From: Erythrophleum ivorense
Lineage: Eukaryota; Streptophyta; Magnoliopsida; Fabales; Fabaceae
Direction of reading: 5' to 3'
NCBI GenBank assembly: GCA_026724425.1
Contig: JAIUCV010000001.1
Span: 5,280,001-5,344,000 of the forward strand
Length of the DNA: 64,000 bases
The position numbers and the translations under genes are program-made. Below, in pieces: positions 35,889 through 49,099 of the stretch. The notes beneath the pieces are model-generated. The model was not told the origin of the DNA and searched no databases. It worked only from the letters and a program-made list of their open reading frames with translations. Position 1 is the first letter of the stretch. Every line of letters starts with the position of its first letter.

Positions 35889-37880
35889 AATAATTGATGA
35901 TGATTACGACAGGATGTCCCTTTCATGACGTAGCAGTCAATACATTTAGGGCACCCTTTTATTATCCCATAACCAGTCTTCAGTGGCAATATTTTTTCAT
36001 CATTGAAATCATTTTTCGTGATGACTTTTAATTGTTCTTGTTAAGAGTACCGTCTGTGATAATATTTGCCGCCATGGAAGCCATCTTCAGCGAGATACAC
36101 GTTGGACGGATAGAAGTTCTACATTTTACGGATAGTCACCATTTTCACCATTTTTTTAAAAGAATTTATTGGTATTATGTATGTCTATAATATTATTTTT
36201 TAAAATTGTCATCTTAAAATTTTTTGTCTGTTCTTTTAATGTTTCAAAATCTTATAAATATATTTTTAAAAACATAATTATTTTTTATATTGATCATAAA
36301 AATAAAATTTATAAAACAAATAAAATATATTAAATTTTCTCTAAGAAACTTCCTATCTCTATTTTTTTCTTTAAGAATGACTAATAATATATTTTCCAAC
36401 TTCTAGTTCTTTAACTATGCTCTATATTTATTGTAAAAATAAGACTTTGTAATAAAATAGAAGATAATTTTCTCTTAGATATTTTGACTATTTATATTGA
36501 TTAGAACATTGCGAAACATTTCATTATCAAGAAAATTATAGATGAATTCTAATCAATTAAAAATCAAACCAAATAATTCTAGTGACTAATACATATTATA
36601 TCATTTTTAGTGTATACTTTTTTTTATATTAAGGCAGTTATATTTATTTTAATATTATTCTAGTTCTCTAGTTTTTTATTATTATATGTCTTTATTTTTT
36701 AATTTTAACAAATTTTATTATTAAATTAATTTAATAGGTATTTAAAGTGACATTTTTAATAATTATTAGTACTTATATTAAATATAAATTTTCACCCTGC
36801 CTGCCCTACAGTTTTTTCTAGTTCCATCGTGGATACATGTAACCTAACTCCAATAATACCTGTAAATTTTTTTATTAAAAAACGTCAAGGCATTTAAAAA
36901 TCTATTTTCCTATTAAATTTTATTGCGGTGTAAGTTTATAATATGGCGCACCGTAGTATGTATCACATTTTGAGTCGAAATAAACATGTTACATATAACC
37001 ATGCATGAATCTCGCATCTTTTGCACCAACCCACTAGTACGTGATCCACATCACATGGAATTTTAAGGTTCGCATTTAGCCATACATATGGCTTTGTTGT
37101 CACTAATTCAGGGTAAAGAGTCGCTAATTACCCAAACGGTATGCATTGGGGGAAATTAGTCTTTGCATTTGTAATCTAAGGCCTCCTTGTTAGTAAGGGG
37201 AAATAGAAATGGAAAATTGTGAGAAATATTTTTTATGTTTTTGTAATTATTACTTGGGGTGCATTTCTATTTGGTTATTGCATAAAAATTAATATTTTTA
37301 TAATATTTGTTTTGTAATATTTTTTATAATATTTTTAAAGAAAGTGCATAAAAATTATTTTTTATTTACAAAATTATCTTTTTATTTTTTATTTTGTATA
37401 CCAAACAAGCTTAAAATTAGTAAGGCCTCTAATGAGTTTTTTCTTTTTTTTTTTTTAAATTTTAAGAGGGAGGAGTAACTTTTTATTTTTTATGAAGTTC
37501 ATTATTTTAAATGTTTGTGACTTTTACCTTGAACTTTTTACGGGGGGTTTGCTATTTCTTTTCTCAAACTAATTTTTTTTATATAAAATAACAATAAAGT
37601 GCAATATTAAAGAATCAATATCAATAGATAATTGCAATATTTTTTGTGTAGGTTGGATTTATATACACATATCAATCAATATTTGTTATAGGACTAAACT
37701 TATATATAATTCTTTATATTTTTATTATTAATTTTTTTAATTGAAATATAATAAATATATGATTTTTCAATAATAATATCATAAATATATAATTTAATTA
37801 AGAACTATACACTTGTATGTAAAAAATATACAATTATCTTATTTTAATTAAAAAACTTAACAATAAATATATAACTAACT
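35889..37880. other. AT-rich intergenic DNA
   Basis: No gene or well-bounded element seen. Confidence 0.5.
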
Positions 37881-38704
37881 CACTATATCAAAACATATTT
37901 TTAGTGATCATTATTTTATACATTAGTGGCAATAATAATTGTCACAAAAATTTTTACTGGCAATTAATTAATGGATAGTATATCCAGTGTCTCTAAAAGT
38001 TTTTGTGGCTATTGTGACAATAGTTGGTAAAAACTTAATTAATTGTCACTTAAAATAAAAATTTATAGCATCAATTCTTTACTAATAATTGTCATAGTCA
38101 CTAAAATTAGTTCCATAATTAACTAATATCAATATTTAAAAGTTTTTTTAGTTGTTATTAGAAAAGAGAATTATAGGGACAATTATATACTAGCAATTGT
38201 TATGGCTATTAAAACTAATTCCATAATTAATTAATGTGAATATTTAAGAGCGTTTCTAATTGTTGGTAAGCTAGAGACGAACTGCTTTGCTCACTTTGCT
38301 GATGCGGAAGCCTCGGAGAAGGGAGACCACAATGAGAAGAAAGGATCGATGAAGTAGAGAGTCAAAGACGAACGATTTTTCAGTTTAGGAAAAATAAGAA
38401 TAAACATATTATGATAAATTTTTTAGTTATAATTAATTTTATGTTTAAAAAATTAGTATTAAATTTCATAATAAAATTTTGAAAAATTGTTATTCTTTCA
38501 CATCAAATTGGGAGGGAAAGGAATTTTATTTTTAGTGGGTGATTAGACTCATTTTTACTGACTATTGGACTTAATTGCTAATATATCAACATTTATTACC
38601 GGCGAGTGAATATTTGCCGGTAAAAGTTTCAGTTTAAGGACTCGTTACCGACAATAAATTTTAGCCACTCATTAATTGCTCTAAAAGAATTTTTGAGTGT
38701 AGTG
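37881..38704. mobile_element. Mini-CACTA element with 3-bp target duplication
   Basis: Starts CACTATATCAAAACATATTT and ends AATTTTTGAGTGTAGTG, with ACT directly flanking both ends (37878-37880, 38705-38707); 824 bp. Subterminal words such as GTGACAATAGTTGGTAA and TTGCCGGTAAAAG alternate in orientation. No transposase. Confidence 0.85.
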
Positions 38705-38736
38705 ACTATATGTAATTTTTTTTCCTTTGTCATATA

Positions 38737-38997
38737 TTCCTTCCAGTCTCAAATATAAGTCACTAATACCTACCTCACAAATATTAAGAAAATTAGTCAA
38801 AGGTAGTTTAACTAATTAAATTTGTATCAAAGCAAATTTTTTTATATATTTGCCCCTAATTAAAGAGCCTACCTTTATTCTTAGTAAATTGTATTAGCCT
38901 TAATGATTCTCTATTTAATTAGGGGTACTTAAAGAAAAAAATCATTTAATGATCAAGACAATTCTAAGAAGTGACTTATATTTGATACCAGAGAAAG
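38737..38997. mobile_element. Stowaway-like MITE 3
   Basis: Inverted ends TTCCTTCCAGTCTCAAATAT and ATATTTGATACCAGAGAAAG, continuing inward through AAGTCACT / AGTGACTT; TA flanks both sides; 261 bp. It lies 30 bp beyond the mini-CACTA. Confidence 0.85.
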
Positions 38998-38999
38998 TA

Positions 39000-39119
39000 T
39001 AATATAAAAATTTTATAAAAAAAATAATTATTATTAGCTTTTACTTACTTGTGAGCACGGATAATGTGATAATTAAATTGAGTGTACTAAAAAAACATCA
39101 AATCAATTTTTTAGGTTGA

Positions 39120-39159
<40 letters not shown>

Positions 39160-40423
39160 AGAGAGAGAGAGAAAGATGTTTTATTTTTAATGCCACCAAT
39201 GGATAACTACTAGAGCTTGGTAGGAGTTTCTGCTTTTCTAAGCTAATGAAGAGAATATATCTAGATCAGTATTCTTCAATGTAAAGATATTATATATTAT
39301 TTATTTTAATTGCATCTCACTTTTTTTTAAAGTAAAGTTAATTGACAATTAAAAAATATTATATTTAATTATTAATAAAACCATCAATCTACCCACCATT
39401 TTACTAATTCAATTTATAAATTTTGACCATAAATTCAAATAAGGAATAGCAAAAACAAATAGGCAGGAGGACTTTTTACCTACCGCGAAAATCCAATGTG
39501 ATGATGCCGCTAGGTATTTTCCAACACTAACCCAAAAAAAATATGGGATAAAATAAAAACTACATTTAGATACAATTCCTTATATATGCTAATATGTTTT
39601 TTTAATTAAAATATAATAAGTATATAAATTTTTAATTAAAATATAATAAGTGTATAATTTAATTGAAAAACTATATATTTGTTTTCAAAAATCATATATT
39701 TTATAATATTATTATTGAAAAATATAAACTTATCATATTTTAATTAAGAAACCTAATAATAAAGGTATAAAAAATTATAAATAATTTTTTTCCAACAGGA
39801 GGTCATAAAAGGTTATGGCATCAAGGTGTGGAATGTGATTGTTGGCAAATACTGCAACTCCACTTTCAAAAGTGTTGCCTAAATTCCATATCATTCCAAA
39901 TAAAATAAACAAAAAGTGGCCTTCTAACTTACACAGTTTAGAAATGGTTTCTAATAATGTCTTGGTGTCATCATTATTTTCTTCACTATAATATAATCTA
40001 CACTAATTAATTAGCCAACTGAGTAAGTAATGGATTCTGATGCATATATTAATATTGGTCATTCTCTCAGTAAGTGGTTTTTGCTCACTCTTTCCTGAGA
40101 CATCTCGGGTTGCTTTCCATCAAATTAAATTAATCTTTCTGCACTCAATCATCTTAATTCTTATATATCTTTTTAGGTTAATCTTGGCAATGATCTTATT
40201 ATTTTTCCTTCACTTTCCAATCCCATCAACACCTTTTGTGGCTGCTAATTATAACTTCAAGACTTTTGGGTAGCATATTCCATGACCATACAGTAAACAT
40301 TCTTGTTATATCCATTTTTTTCTTTTTAGTAAATGAGACTTTATTGCCATCGATCGACTTTGGTGAATCCTTTTTGTTATAATGATAAACATGGAAGTTA
40401 TAGGTGGGTACATATTTCAATTT
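39000..40423. other. Intergenic DNA with a TG/GA microsatellite
   Basis: (TG)18 followed by (GA)n at 39123-39172. No gene recognised. Confidence 0.5.
39123..39172. repeat. (TG)n(GA)n microsatellite
   Basis: A long TG run joined to a GA run. Confidence 0.95.
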
Positions 40424-41330
40424 CACTAAAAAAAATCAGAGATTTACTCATGGAAAACTCTCATGACATAAATGTAGCAAGAAATTTTTGCAAATTTTCT
40501 CACAGAAATTGTCACAATTAATATATTCTTATGATAAGTTCTTGTGGTTAAATTTTTATGAGAATAGTTTGAGAGAATTTTGAGAGAAACATTGGGACAA
40601 ATGTGTTGCGGTACGGCGACAATAAATTCTCACTAATTTTTTTTGTGAGAAACAAAAATTAAACAAAATATTTTTAATTTTGTTAGAAAAATTCAGTGAA
40701 AAATACATTGAGAATTTTGTAACCAATTCTCTCGACAAAATACTGTGAGTATTCTCACAATATTTTATTATGAGAAAAGGAATATAAAATATTTTTCAAT
40801 TCTTATAGTCTAATACCACGAGAAAAAAATTGCAAATATTTTTTTCCTTATAATAATTTATTGTGAGAATATTAAAATTTGTATAGTTTTTCTCTTTCTC
40901 ATAGTATTTGTTGGTGAGAATTATTGTAAGAATTTAAAAAAAAATCCAAACTTTTAAGGGAAAATGAAATTTATTCTCATGATTTTTTGTCAAAGTAAAA
41001 AAAAATTGCCAAATTTTTTTATTTTCATAGAAAGTTACCATGAGAAACAAAAATTTAAATTGTTTTTGTTTTCTCTCAGTATTATTTCATAAGAAAATAG
41101 AAAATAGGGCAAAAATTTTTTTAACTTTCTCACGTAATTGTTCTATAAGAAAATACCATAAAAAATCCAATTCTCATGGAAAAACACCATAAGAAACCCA
41201 ACAAAAAAATTAAAATTTTTCTTATTTTCTCACATTACTATTCCATGAGAAACCAGGAAAAAAAAATTAACTTTTTGATGGAACTTTTCCGTGAGAAAAT
41301 TCTATAAGAAAGTTTTAATGACATAAGAGT
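40424..41330. mobile_element. CACTA-like element, left part only
   Basis: Begins CACTAAAAAAAATCAGAG. It is followed by about 900 bp of dense subterminal repeats built from TTCTCA / TGAGAA words (ACTATTCCATGAGAA, TTTTCCGTGAGAAAATTC). A facing right terminus ending TAGTG was not found, so the element is truncated or its right end has decayed. Confidence 0.6.
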
Positions 41331-43150
41331 TTTTGCAAAACCCTAAACTCAACATTTTCTCCCATTTTTTTCTCCATTTGTGGCAACTATGTCTGCTCTT
41401 CTCATGTGAATTTTGCACTTTGGCCATTGTCCAATTGTTGTCCACCACCAACGACATCCAACCATTCACCATAGCCCCTCCCTCCATCCATCATGGGTTG
41501 CTTTGTCATGTAGACTGTCATATCCATGTAGGTGAGCTCTTCTTCATCCCGTCCATCTTTTTCTGCACTTTCCTTTCTTTCTTCTTCAATCTCTTGTATT
41601 ATTGTACCTTAAATGGTAGCCATTGATATAAGGGTGCCAAATCCATGGAAATCTTCTTCATTTCTATTGTTATTGGCCAGAGATTTTTAATGTAACTTTT
41701 ATTGTTGATTCATCTTTGGTACACAGTTGAATGTACACTATGGTCATAGCCATTTGTCCTTGAGAGAGCTTGCACAAGAAAATACTATTTTCAAGGTTAT
41801 TTTTTTAGCTTTTAAGCTTCCTAAAGATCTTTTTGTTATTGCTTTATGCTAATTAATGTTGAAGGGGAACCTACAATCATTCTATTATAGTAGAAATTTT
41901 AAGATGCTCATCAAGTAGGTTTGAATTAAATTTTTTTTCTCAATTAACTATGAAAATGTATGTCTAAGTTTGCACCATGTATGGAGTACATAACTAGGAC
42001 AAGGCCAACTTATATGTCAAGTAACTGATTATATATATTATATTGCTTCCTTAGCCGTCCTTGTATTGTAGGATTGTTCCTATGATTAAAGTCTTAATTG
42101 GTTTGACTTGGTGTTAACCAAAACTCCTAAGAAGTTGATAGAGCTTAAAAGAAAAGGAGATAATGCTTTGAAAGACATTATGCATAAGAATGAATATGTT
42201 GCATATATCTAGTGACACTTGTTACTTTGTAAAATTATTTTTCTAATTTATATTCTTTGAAGTTCTTTTTTTTTTTTTTTGCTAAATTAATATGTTGTAT
42301 ATGTTTAGGGATTGTTGTGCATCATTTTTTTTCTTTGTTCTTTTTCTTGTTGCATATAGATGACTAAAGTTTGTATTTGTAAAGGTGGAAGTGGAATTTT
42401 GATTTAGAATCAAGTATCATATATTGCTACTTTATAATTTTTGGTTGAGGTATAACAAGCCTTGGTGTTAATGTTAATGTATGTGTACATTTACTCATCT
42501 TCATGCTTTATCGGTATAATAAGCGAAGACCTTAAATATGAATAGGGAGTATCTTTTACTTCATTTGACCTTAAATAAAAAGATTTTATCACCTTATTTT
42601 TTTTCTTTTGCAAAAAGGGGTTGTTAGCAGTAGAATTATTCAATTTTCTTCTCAAACTTTGATAGTTGTAGGATTGTAACATATTGGTTTGGTTTGGTTT
42701 GATTTAGTCAAAACAAAACTAAATCACTAAAAACTAAAAATCAAACCGATTTAATCAATTTTTATGTATAGAAAATGGATTTGAACTTTTTTAAAAAAAT
42801 TTTGGATAGTTTAATTTAGTTTTGAACACCTTATTATGTTGGACCAAGTCAATATAATACTCCAACTTTTCTTCTAATTTTTGTTTTAATCATAGCTCCA
42901 TTATTTTTAATGAAAAACTTCATTTTAATTTTAAAATTTGTAAAAGTTTTCTTTATATTTTAAAAAATTTGAGTAAATATTTAAATTTTATATATTACAC
43001 ATTTTTCTAAGTTTATAATTTACAACATTTTTCTTTATATTTTTATAACACAATTCATATAACTTTAAATTAAGAAAAATAAAAGGTAAAGACTTAGTTA
43101 GTCAATAATTAATATACATAAAAAGCGCAATGTACATATTTTGTAATTTC
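41331..43150. other. Intergenic or internal element DNA
   Basis: 41330-41620 is GC-richer with an unrecognised open frame and may be interior of the truncated CACTA. A piece at about 42680-42832 (GGTTTGGTTTGGTTTGATTT ... TTTTGAACACCTTA) resembles the Mutator-like MITE at 11254. Confidence 0.4.
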
Positions 43151-46100
43151 CACTACAAAAAAATAGTTGATTTGCGATGAAATTTAACGACAGAATTTAT
43201 TTTTGTCGCAAGTCCGTGACAAATTTGTCACCAATTTTGTCATAAAAATTTGCAATGTAATTATTGATGAAAATTTTTCATTACAACAATTTTTGTCGCA
43301 AATAAGTTAGTGACAAAGTTCAACAACGAAATTTTTCGTCACCAAAGAATAAAATAGCCAATTCCTGTATTGCGTTGAAATTTTGTGACAGTAAATTCTA
43401 TCGATAATGTGGTGACAAAATTAGCGACAAAATTTCCGTCACAAAATTTTTTATCACTAATTCGTCGCAAATTTTAATTTAAAATTTTTAATAATTTATA
43501 TGATATATTAATTTAAATATATATATCTATTGGAAATGATTTAAATATTATTAATTTTATAGAAACATTTAATAATTTAATAATCTATATTATATAATTT
43601 AAATTATAAATTAATAATTTAATAAATAAAATGAGATAAATACTAATATGCCTAATTATTCTATGGTCAATAAGGGCTCTTTGTTTTTATTTAAAAATTA
43701 AAAATTAAAAATTTATTTATTTTAAATTATATATTAAAATAAATATAGAATATATTTAATTAATTAGAAATAGAAAAAAATTCACAAATTTAAAATCATA
43801 ATTTAAACAAATGTATATAAATAATGATTTTATTAAAATAAAAAAAATAAGAAATAAATATTTAACTAAAAAAAGATAAATAATATTAAAAAATAATGAC
43901 CATATGTCTCTTCATCAAGATTTTACAAATAGTAAAAATGACTCCACTTGTTCACTGTGCTTCAATTATATTACTTGTCGCTCACCTCTCTCCTCTCTTA
44001 ATTGATTTTCCTTCTTTGTTATGCTGTTAACTTTTCATTAAATTCATACTTTTTTCCTCTCATCTTTCTATTTCTTTCTGCACTTTCCTAAGTGATCATG
44101 TTAAGGTTTTCCATTCTCTGAAAATTAAAATTTTCTCTCATTTAAATCTCAAATCTCTCAAATTCTCTTAAAAGAAGCAAAGTCTAAATGCCAACAAGTG
44201 CAAAATCAAAAAAAAAAAAAAGAGTAGAAGGAAAAATCCAATATGTATTTTATTTACAAATTTGTGGGAGGAGAGGGGATTTGCCCAATCTCAAATGAAT
44301 GTACTTAAATCTTCATAAGTTCTAAAGCTCAAAGAACATTAGATGAAGGAAGTTTTCAAATTTATGTAAAGCAGAAGTCATACCATTCTTTTACTACCAC
44401 CACATTCTGCACACCTTGACCTAACCTACTTAATGTTAGCTAGTTCAAATTCCAATGAGAACCTTCATCCTCCAAATTTTGCTCTGGTCTCTTCAACCCT
44501 TAAGCATTTAAGTAAAAAGTTTTATATGGAATCAAAATTTTAGGATTTCAATCGTTTTTAGCTTAAAAATTTAAAGTGAATTTTTGAGTTTTCACACTTC
44601 TATACATATATATTGCTTAAATATATTTTAAGTTCTTAATTTATCTAATTGACTTAGCTTGATTATTTATTTATTTAAAATTTAATTGCTTAATTTTTAA
44701 TTTATGTCATATTTATTAATTTTCATATTACATTCATCAAATATTATTATATAATAATAAAAAAATGTTAAGAGATTATCTTAGAATATTTAAAAGTTAA
44801 CTAAAAAATAATTTTAAAATAAAAGATAAATAAAGTATAAATTGAAAGTCAAGAGAGTAAATTAAAATAAAAAGTAATTATAATTAATTAATTAATTAAT
44901 TAATTAATTAATTAATTAAAATAATTATCATGCCATTTGTTGAATAATCAGGCCATGTAATTACAAATTTATCTCTTATATTTTTTGTCATATTTACAAT
45001 AAAAACTCCCACAAATATTTTTTGAATGTTGTTGAAAATGAGTTATAAACGATTTTAACAACAGCTAATTAATGCTTAAAGAACATATGTAATGCATTCT
45101 AAAAAAAAATAATTGTGACATTATGTTAGAGGCTGGTTAAGTGCTCTTACTATTAAAAATATAAGTCCAATTATATATATTCTAGATTATTATGCAATTC
45201 TACAAAATTATAGGGCTAGGAGAGAATAAAAAGAAGGAGGAGGTTGAAAAATCAAGAGCAAGCTATTCAAATCTCCTCGCTATAGTGAGTTCGTGACTCA
45301 TACAAAATCCAAAGAACTTCTAGTAATAGTGAAGGCCGTAGTGAGAAAACTTGTAGTATGGAATTGATAAACTCTCGCAATAGTGAGAGATGCTCCTTGA
45401 TATAGCGAGACTTGTTTACTGAAATGCACAGCTTCAATTTTTGGGTTTAAAACTCGAAGGGCAGCTAAGGTTTCGAGAATCAGAGCCTAAAGGAGACCTT
45501 CTGAAGAGAAAAATGCACAAAGGAGTTAAGATTTGAAGGCAAGAAGCTTGGAGGCTAAATCAACACATTATCACTGAGTTTTCTAATCTTCTCCACTTCT
45601 TCTTCCGTGAATTCTTGTTTCTTCGACAGGTATGTTGATTCTTTGTTCTTTTTTCTATTTTTCTACTTGAGATTACGTGGCTTTGAGAACTTATAGTTAA
45701 AGTTACGTGACTTTGATTTCATTAATGTCGGTTGTTATGATTGTAATAATGGTTGTGGGTGAGATGTTCATATTTTTTTGTGCATGTGTTTTCAATTGTT
45801 TGGGTGTTGTGGACTTGGAAATTCGATTATGTATTTCTCTGTTCTTCCTCACTATTGCAAGGATGAACTTACTATAGCAAATATGAACACATATTGCAGA
45901 AATTTATATTTTCATTCCTTGCACTGTTCATTTGGTTTTATTTCACTTCTTCTTCTTCTTTAAATAAGTGTGTTTACTCCTGTTTATCCATGATTCACTC
46001 ATTTTGACATAGGTTATCCCTAAAGTTCTTTTTGCTTCAGAAACTATATTAGTGTACCTTTGCTTTTGTTTGCTTTGATTTAAACTCTCAATGATTGGGC

Positions 46101-47229
46101 TGCTTGTTGCAAAATTTTTGAAGGATCAAGTTATTTGGAAGATGATGCTTATTTTTATCTTTTGTGCCTACTATTGTTAAACTTATCTCTTTACCATCTT
46201 ATATTTCTTTTTACTCTTTATGTAGATTCCATGGCATCTAAGAAGCAAGCTAAGATAGCTTAAGCATCCTCCTCCAAACAAAAGAAGAAGAGTTATGATA
46301 AGGATCAATTTGTATCTATTAGGGCTAAATTTTGCTTTGAGCATGACTTTTTGGATCAAGGTGTCACTAAAGATAGATATTATAAGCCTCATCCATTGGA
46401 TCTCACTTTCAATGATTTTAAATGGCATCATCTGCAAGGCTTCACTAAAAAACATTTACATCACATTCCTATGATTGTCGTCCTCTATAAATATAATTTT
46501 ATTTCTCTTCATATTACTTTAAGGTATGTGTTTTAAGTTGAGAATTGTTATAATTTGTTTTTGAAATATTTAACTGAGGATCATTTTAATCTATTTGTCA
46601 TTTTTTATTGAATATTACTGTGTTTTCTTACTTTATTGGATAGGGAGAAACATTTAAACCCTAATTTTATTATTAGCATTTTTTTCAATTAGCTTTCTTT
46701 TATTGTATTTTATTATATAGGTAATAAGTAATATTGAAGCTATATTTAAAAAATATTAATACAATGAAAAAAATTAAATCAATAATGGAATTTGTTGTTG
46801 TTAATTTGTCACTAATTTGCAACAGATCAATGACAGAATATTCCATCGCTAATCTACCACTAATTATCGACAAAAAATTATGTTGTTGATTACTTACAGA
46901 GTATTCTGTTGCTGATTATCGATGAAAAATATTATTATTGATTCGTCACTAATTAGTGACAGAATATTTCATCGCTAATTCGTTGCTAATTAGCGACGAA
47001 AAATTTCATTGCTAATCTGTCGCAAATTCAGAATACACTATACCCACAATTAGCAACTGAATTCTTCTTAATGATGAAATGTGAAAATTCTGTCGCTATT
47101 TTATTAGAGATGATAAAATTAGTGACAAAAATAATCCGTTGCTAATTCTGTCATTAATTAATTTGCAACGGAATTATTCACATTTAGTGACGAAAAATTT
47201 TGTCACTAATTTTTGTTTTTCTTCTAATG
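43151..47229. mobile_element. CACTA element with decayed right end
   Basis: Starts CACTACAAAAAAATAGTTG. Dense subterminal repeats of GTCGCAAAT, TTAGTGACAAA and their reverse complements occupy 43160-43460 and again, in facing order, 46790-47215. The right terminus reads TTTTTCTTCTAATG, a degraded form of TTTTTTGTAGTG. Flanks TTC and TTT do not give a perfect duplication. A (TTAA)n tract lies inside at 44881-44920. Confidence 0.7.
46229..46534 (+). pseudogene. Transposon-type protein remnant inside the CACTA
   Basis: ATG 46229 opens MASKKQAKIA, a stop, then a long readable frame (KKKSYDKDQFVSIRAKF ... FKWHHLQGFTKKHLHHIP). The layout recalls the plant-specific transposon protein domain in which a conserved tryptophan-rich block precedes a PIVREFYAN-like motif (here IPMIVVLYKYNF). 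Premature stop; family call tentative. Confidence 0.35.
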
Positions 47230-47407
47230 TTTATATAATTCTAATATTTCATTTAGTTATAATATTTCATCTATAGAAAAATAATATTAACTATTGTAGG
47301 ATTGTAACAAAGCATTATTATTATTTTTATGAATTAAAAATTATAAATGTAAAAATAAAAATTTTGATTAAGAGTTATGTTTTTTCATTTTCCATTTTAG
47401 ATGTTAG

Positions 47408-49093
47408 ATGGCAGACACAACAAGGTGGAGGACCTTCTGCAACCAAAAAAAGTAAAAGGAAGCTTGTGTAGCAATCTAAGCCAATTCAAATACTATTAGC
47501 TATTACACAATCATCACCTCCTTAATTATCTCCACATGCTAAGACCTCTTTTGGATCAATGTCTACATAATCTTCTTTTCTATCTCCATTCATTTAGATA
47601 TTACTTGAGTTCTCAATTTTCATAGATTTAAAGGGACCCTTTCCACATATTCTAAACATAGATGTGACTAGCTCATCTTATCAAACCATTAGATATAAGC
47701 CAGGGTCAAGATTGAATGATAAATGACTAGTTATTAGACTTTATGGTATTTATAAGTAAGAATCCTCTAAACACATTACATTTTTTGTATTATAATTATT
47801 ACTTTATTTGTTCTTTTGCTAAATAACACTCTATTTCATAAGTTTTGCCTACATGTTCCACCATATTGTCTCAAATCATCTAGAGTAAGTTTAAGCATAA
47901 ATGGTTAGCATTTACTAAAGCCCTTGACGTTATGAAGAACTTATGATTTGTAGAGTTTAAAGTAAGCTAATTCTACAACTTTTTAGGTGTTACAATAAGT
48001 ATAATTAATGTCTTACTATTATTCTGTACCTAATTACCTTTGCTTGTTTCTAGTGTAGAAAATGTGTGCTTGGGATCCATGTATTAAGCAGCAAATTTAC
48101 AAGATATGAAAAAAAAAGTGTAACATTATCATATGTGCATCCTTTAAAGACATTTGCAATAGAAAAACCAAAAGTGATTGGTTATTTACTACAGCCCAAG
48201 CTAAGCTAGATGAGTATTGGCAGCGATGAGTTCAAGTCCAAGTCTATATGTAATAAGGCAAACAAAGTTGTAAATACTGGATGATGCCTATGCAAAGGTG
48301 GGTGTGTGTCATTTTCAGAGAATAAGAGAATGATGGTAAGCATTCTTTAAAACTACTAGTTTCATTGGATTCATATTTATATTGTTTTAGTTAATGTAAT
48401 TCTAACGTATTTTACTTAAGTATTGTAGAAAATGGAGTTGGGTAGAGAGTTTTAGATCCCTGAGGTATTCAAGAGAATCTAACACAATAAGAAAAAAGGG
48501 GTTGGATTAATAAAAAAGCTTTTAACACTTACATAAGTCACTTAACTAATTTATAAATAAAATTTTTACTATATGATGACTATATAGTTACTTTGTTTAT
48601 GTATTTAAGATCCACTTATTCATAGTTGTTACAAAGCTGGTATGAGTAAATGAAGCAAACTAAAAAGTCAAGGTCAGTTGACATTGACTCTTCCATATAG
48701 CTTAAGGTTATAATTGGAAAGAACAAAAGAGGTCATAAATATGAGTATGAGTTAGAAGTGGGTCTCTTTAGTTCTAATGGCACACAGCACTTTGAATATG
48801 GTCCTGGTGAACTTTTATATATGAGAGTACACTTAAAGGCCTTATTTGACAAAAAAACTAAAGGAGAACTCCTAAAACAAACACAAATTTATGATGCAAG
48901 TCTTGTTAAGATACAAAAGGTCCACGAAAATAAAATGAAAGTCTCCATAAAACAAATTATATCTTACATGAGTATAGACATTGATAGAGGTGGCACTTCC
49001 CAACCTCAACCCACTCATGATGATAGTAATAATAATAATGATAATGATGGTGAAGATGATAATAGGGATGAGGATGATAAAGAGTGCTTATAG
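47408..49093 (+). pseudogene. Decayed Transposase_24 (Ptta/En/Spm)-type transposase
   Basis: Several frames must be combined and many stops intervene, so this is a dead copy. Recognisable pieces in order are TTRWRTFCNQKK, NKANKVVNTG followed by GGCVSFSENKRMM (the family's HxGGSxxFxxHKxRM block), PEVFKRI.HNKKKGVG (the family's EVFxxTHxKK block), and a C-terminal frame from 48758 with the acidic end DDDNNNDNDGEDD-like. It lies just outside the right end assigned to the preceding CACTA. Confidence 0.5.
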
Positions 49094-49099
49094 GACTGT

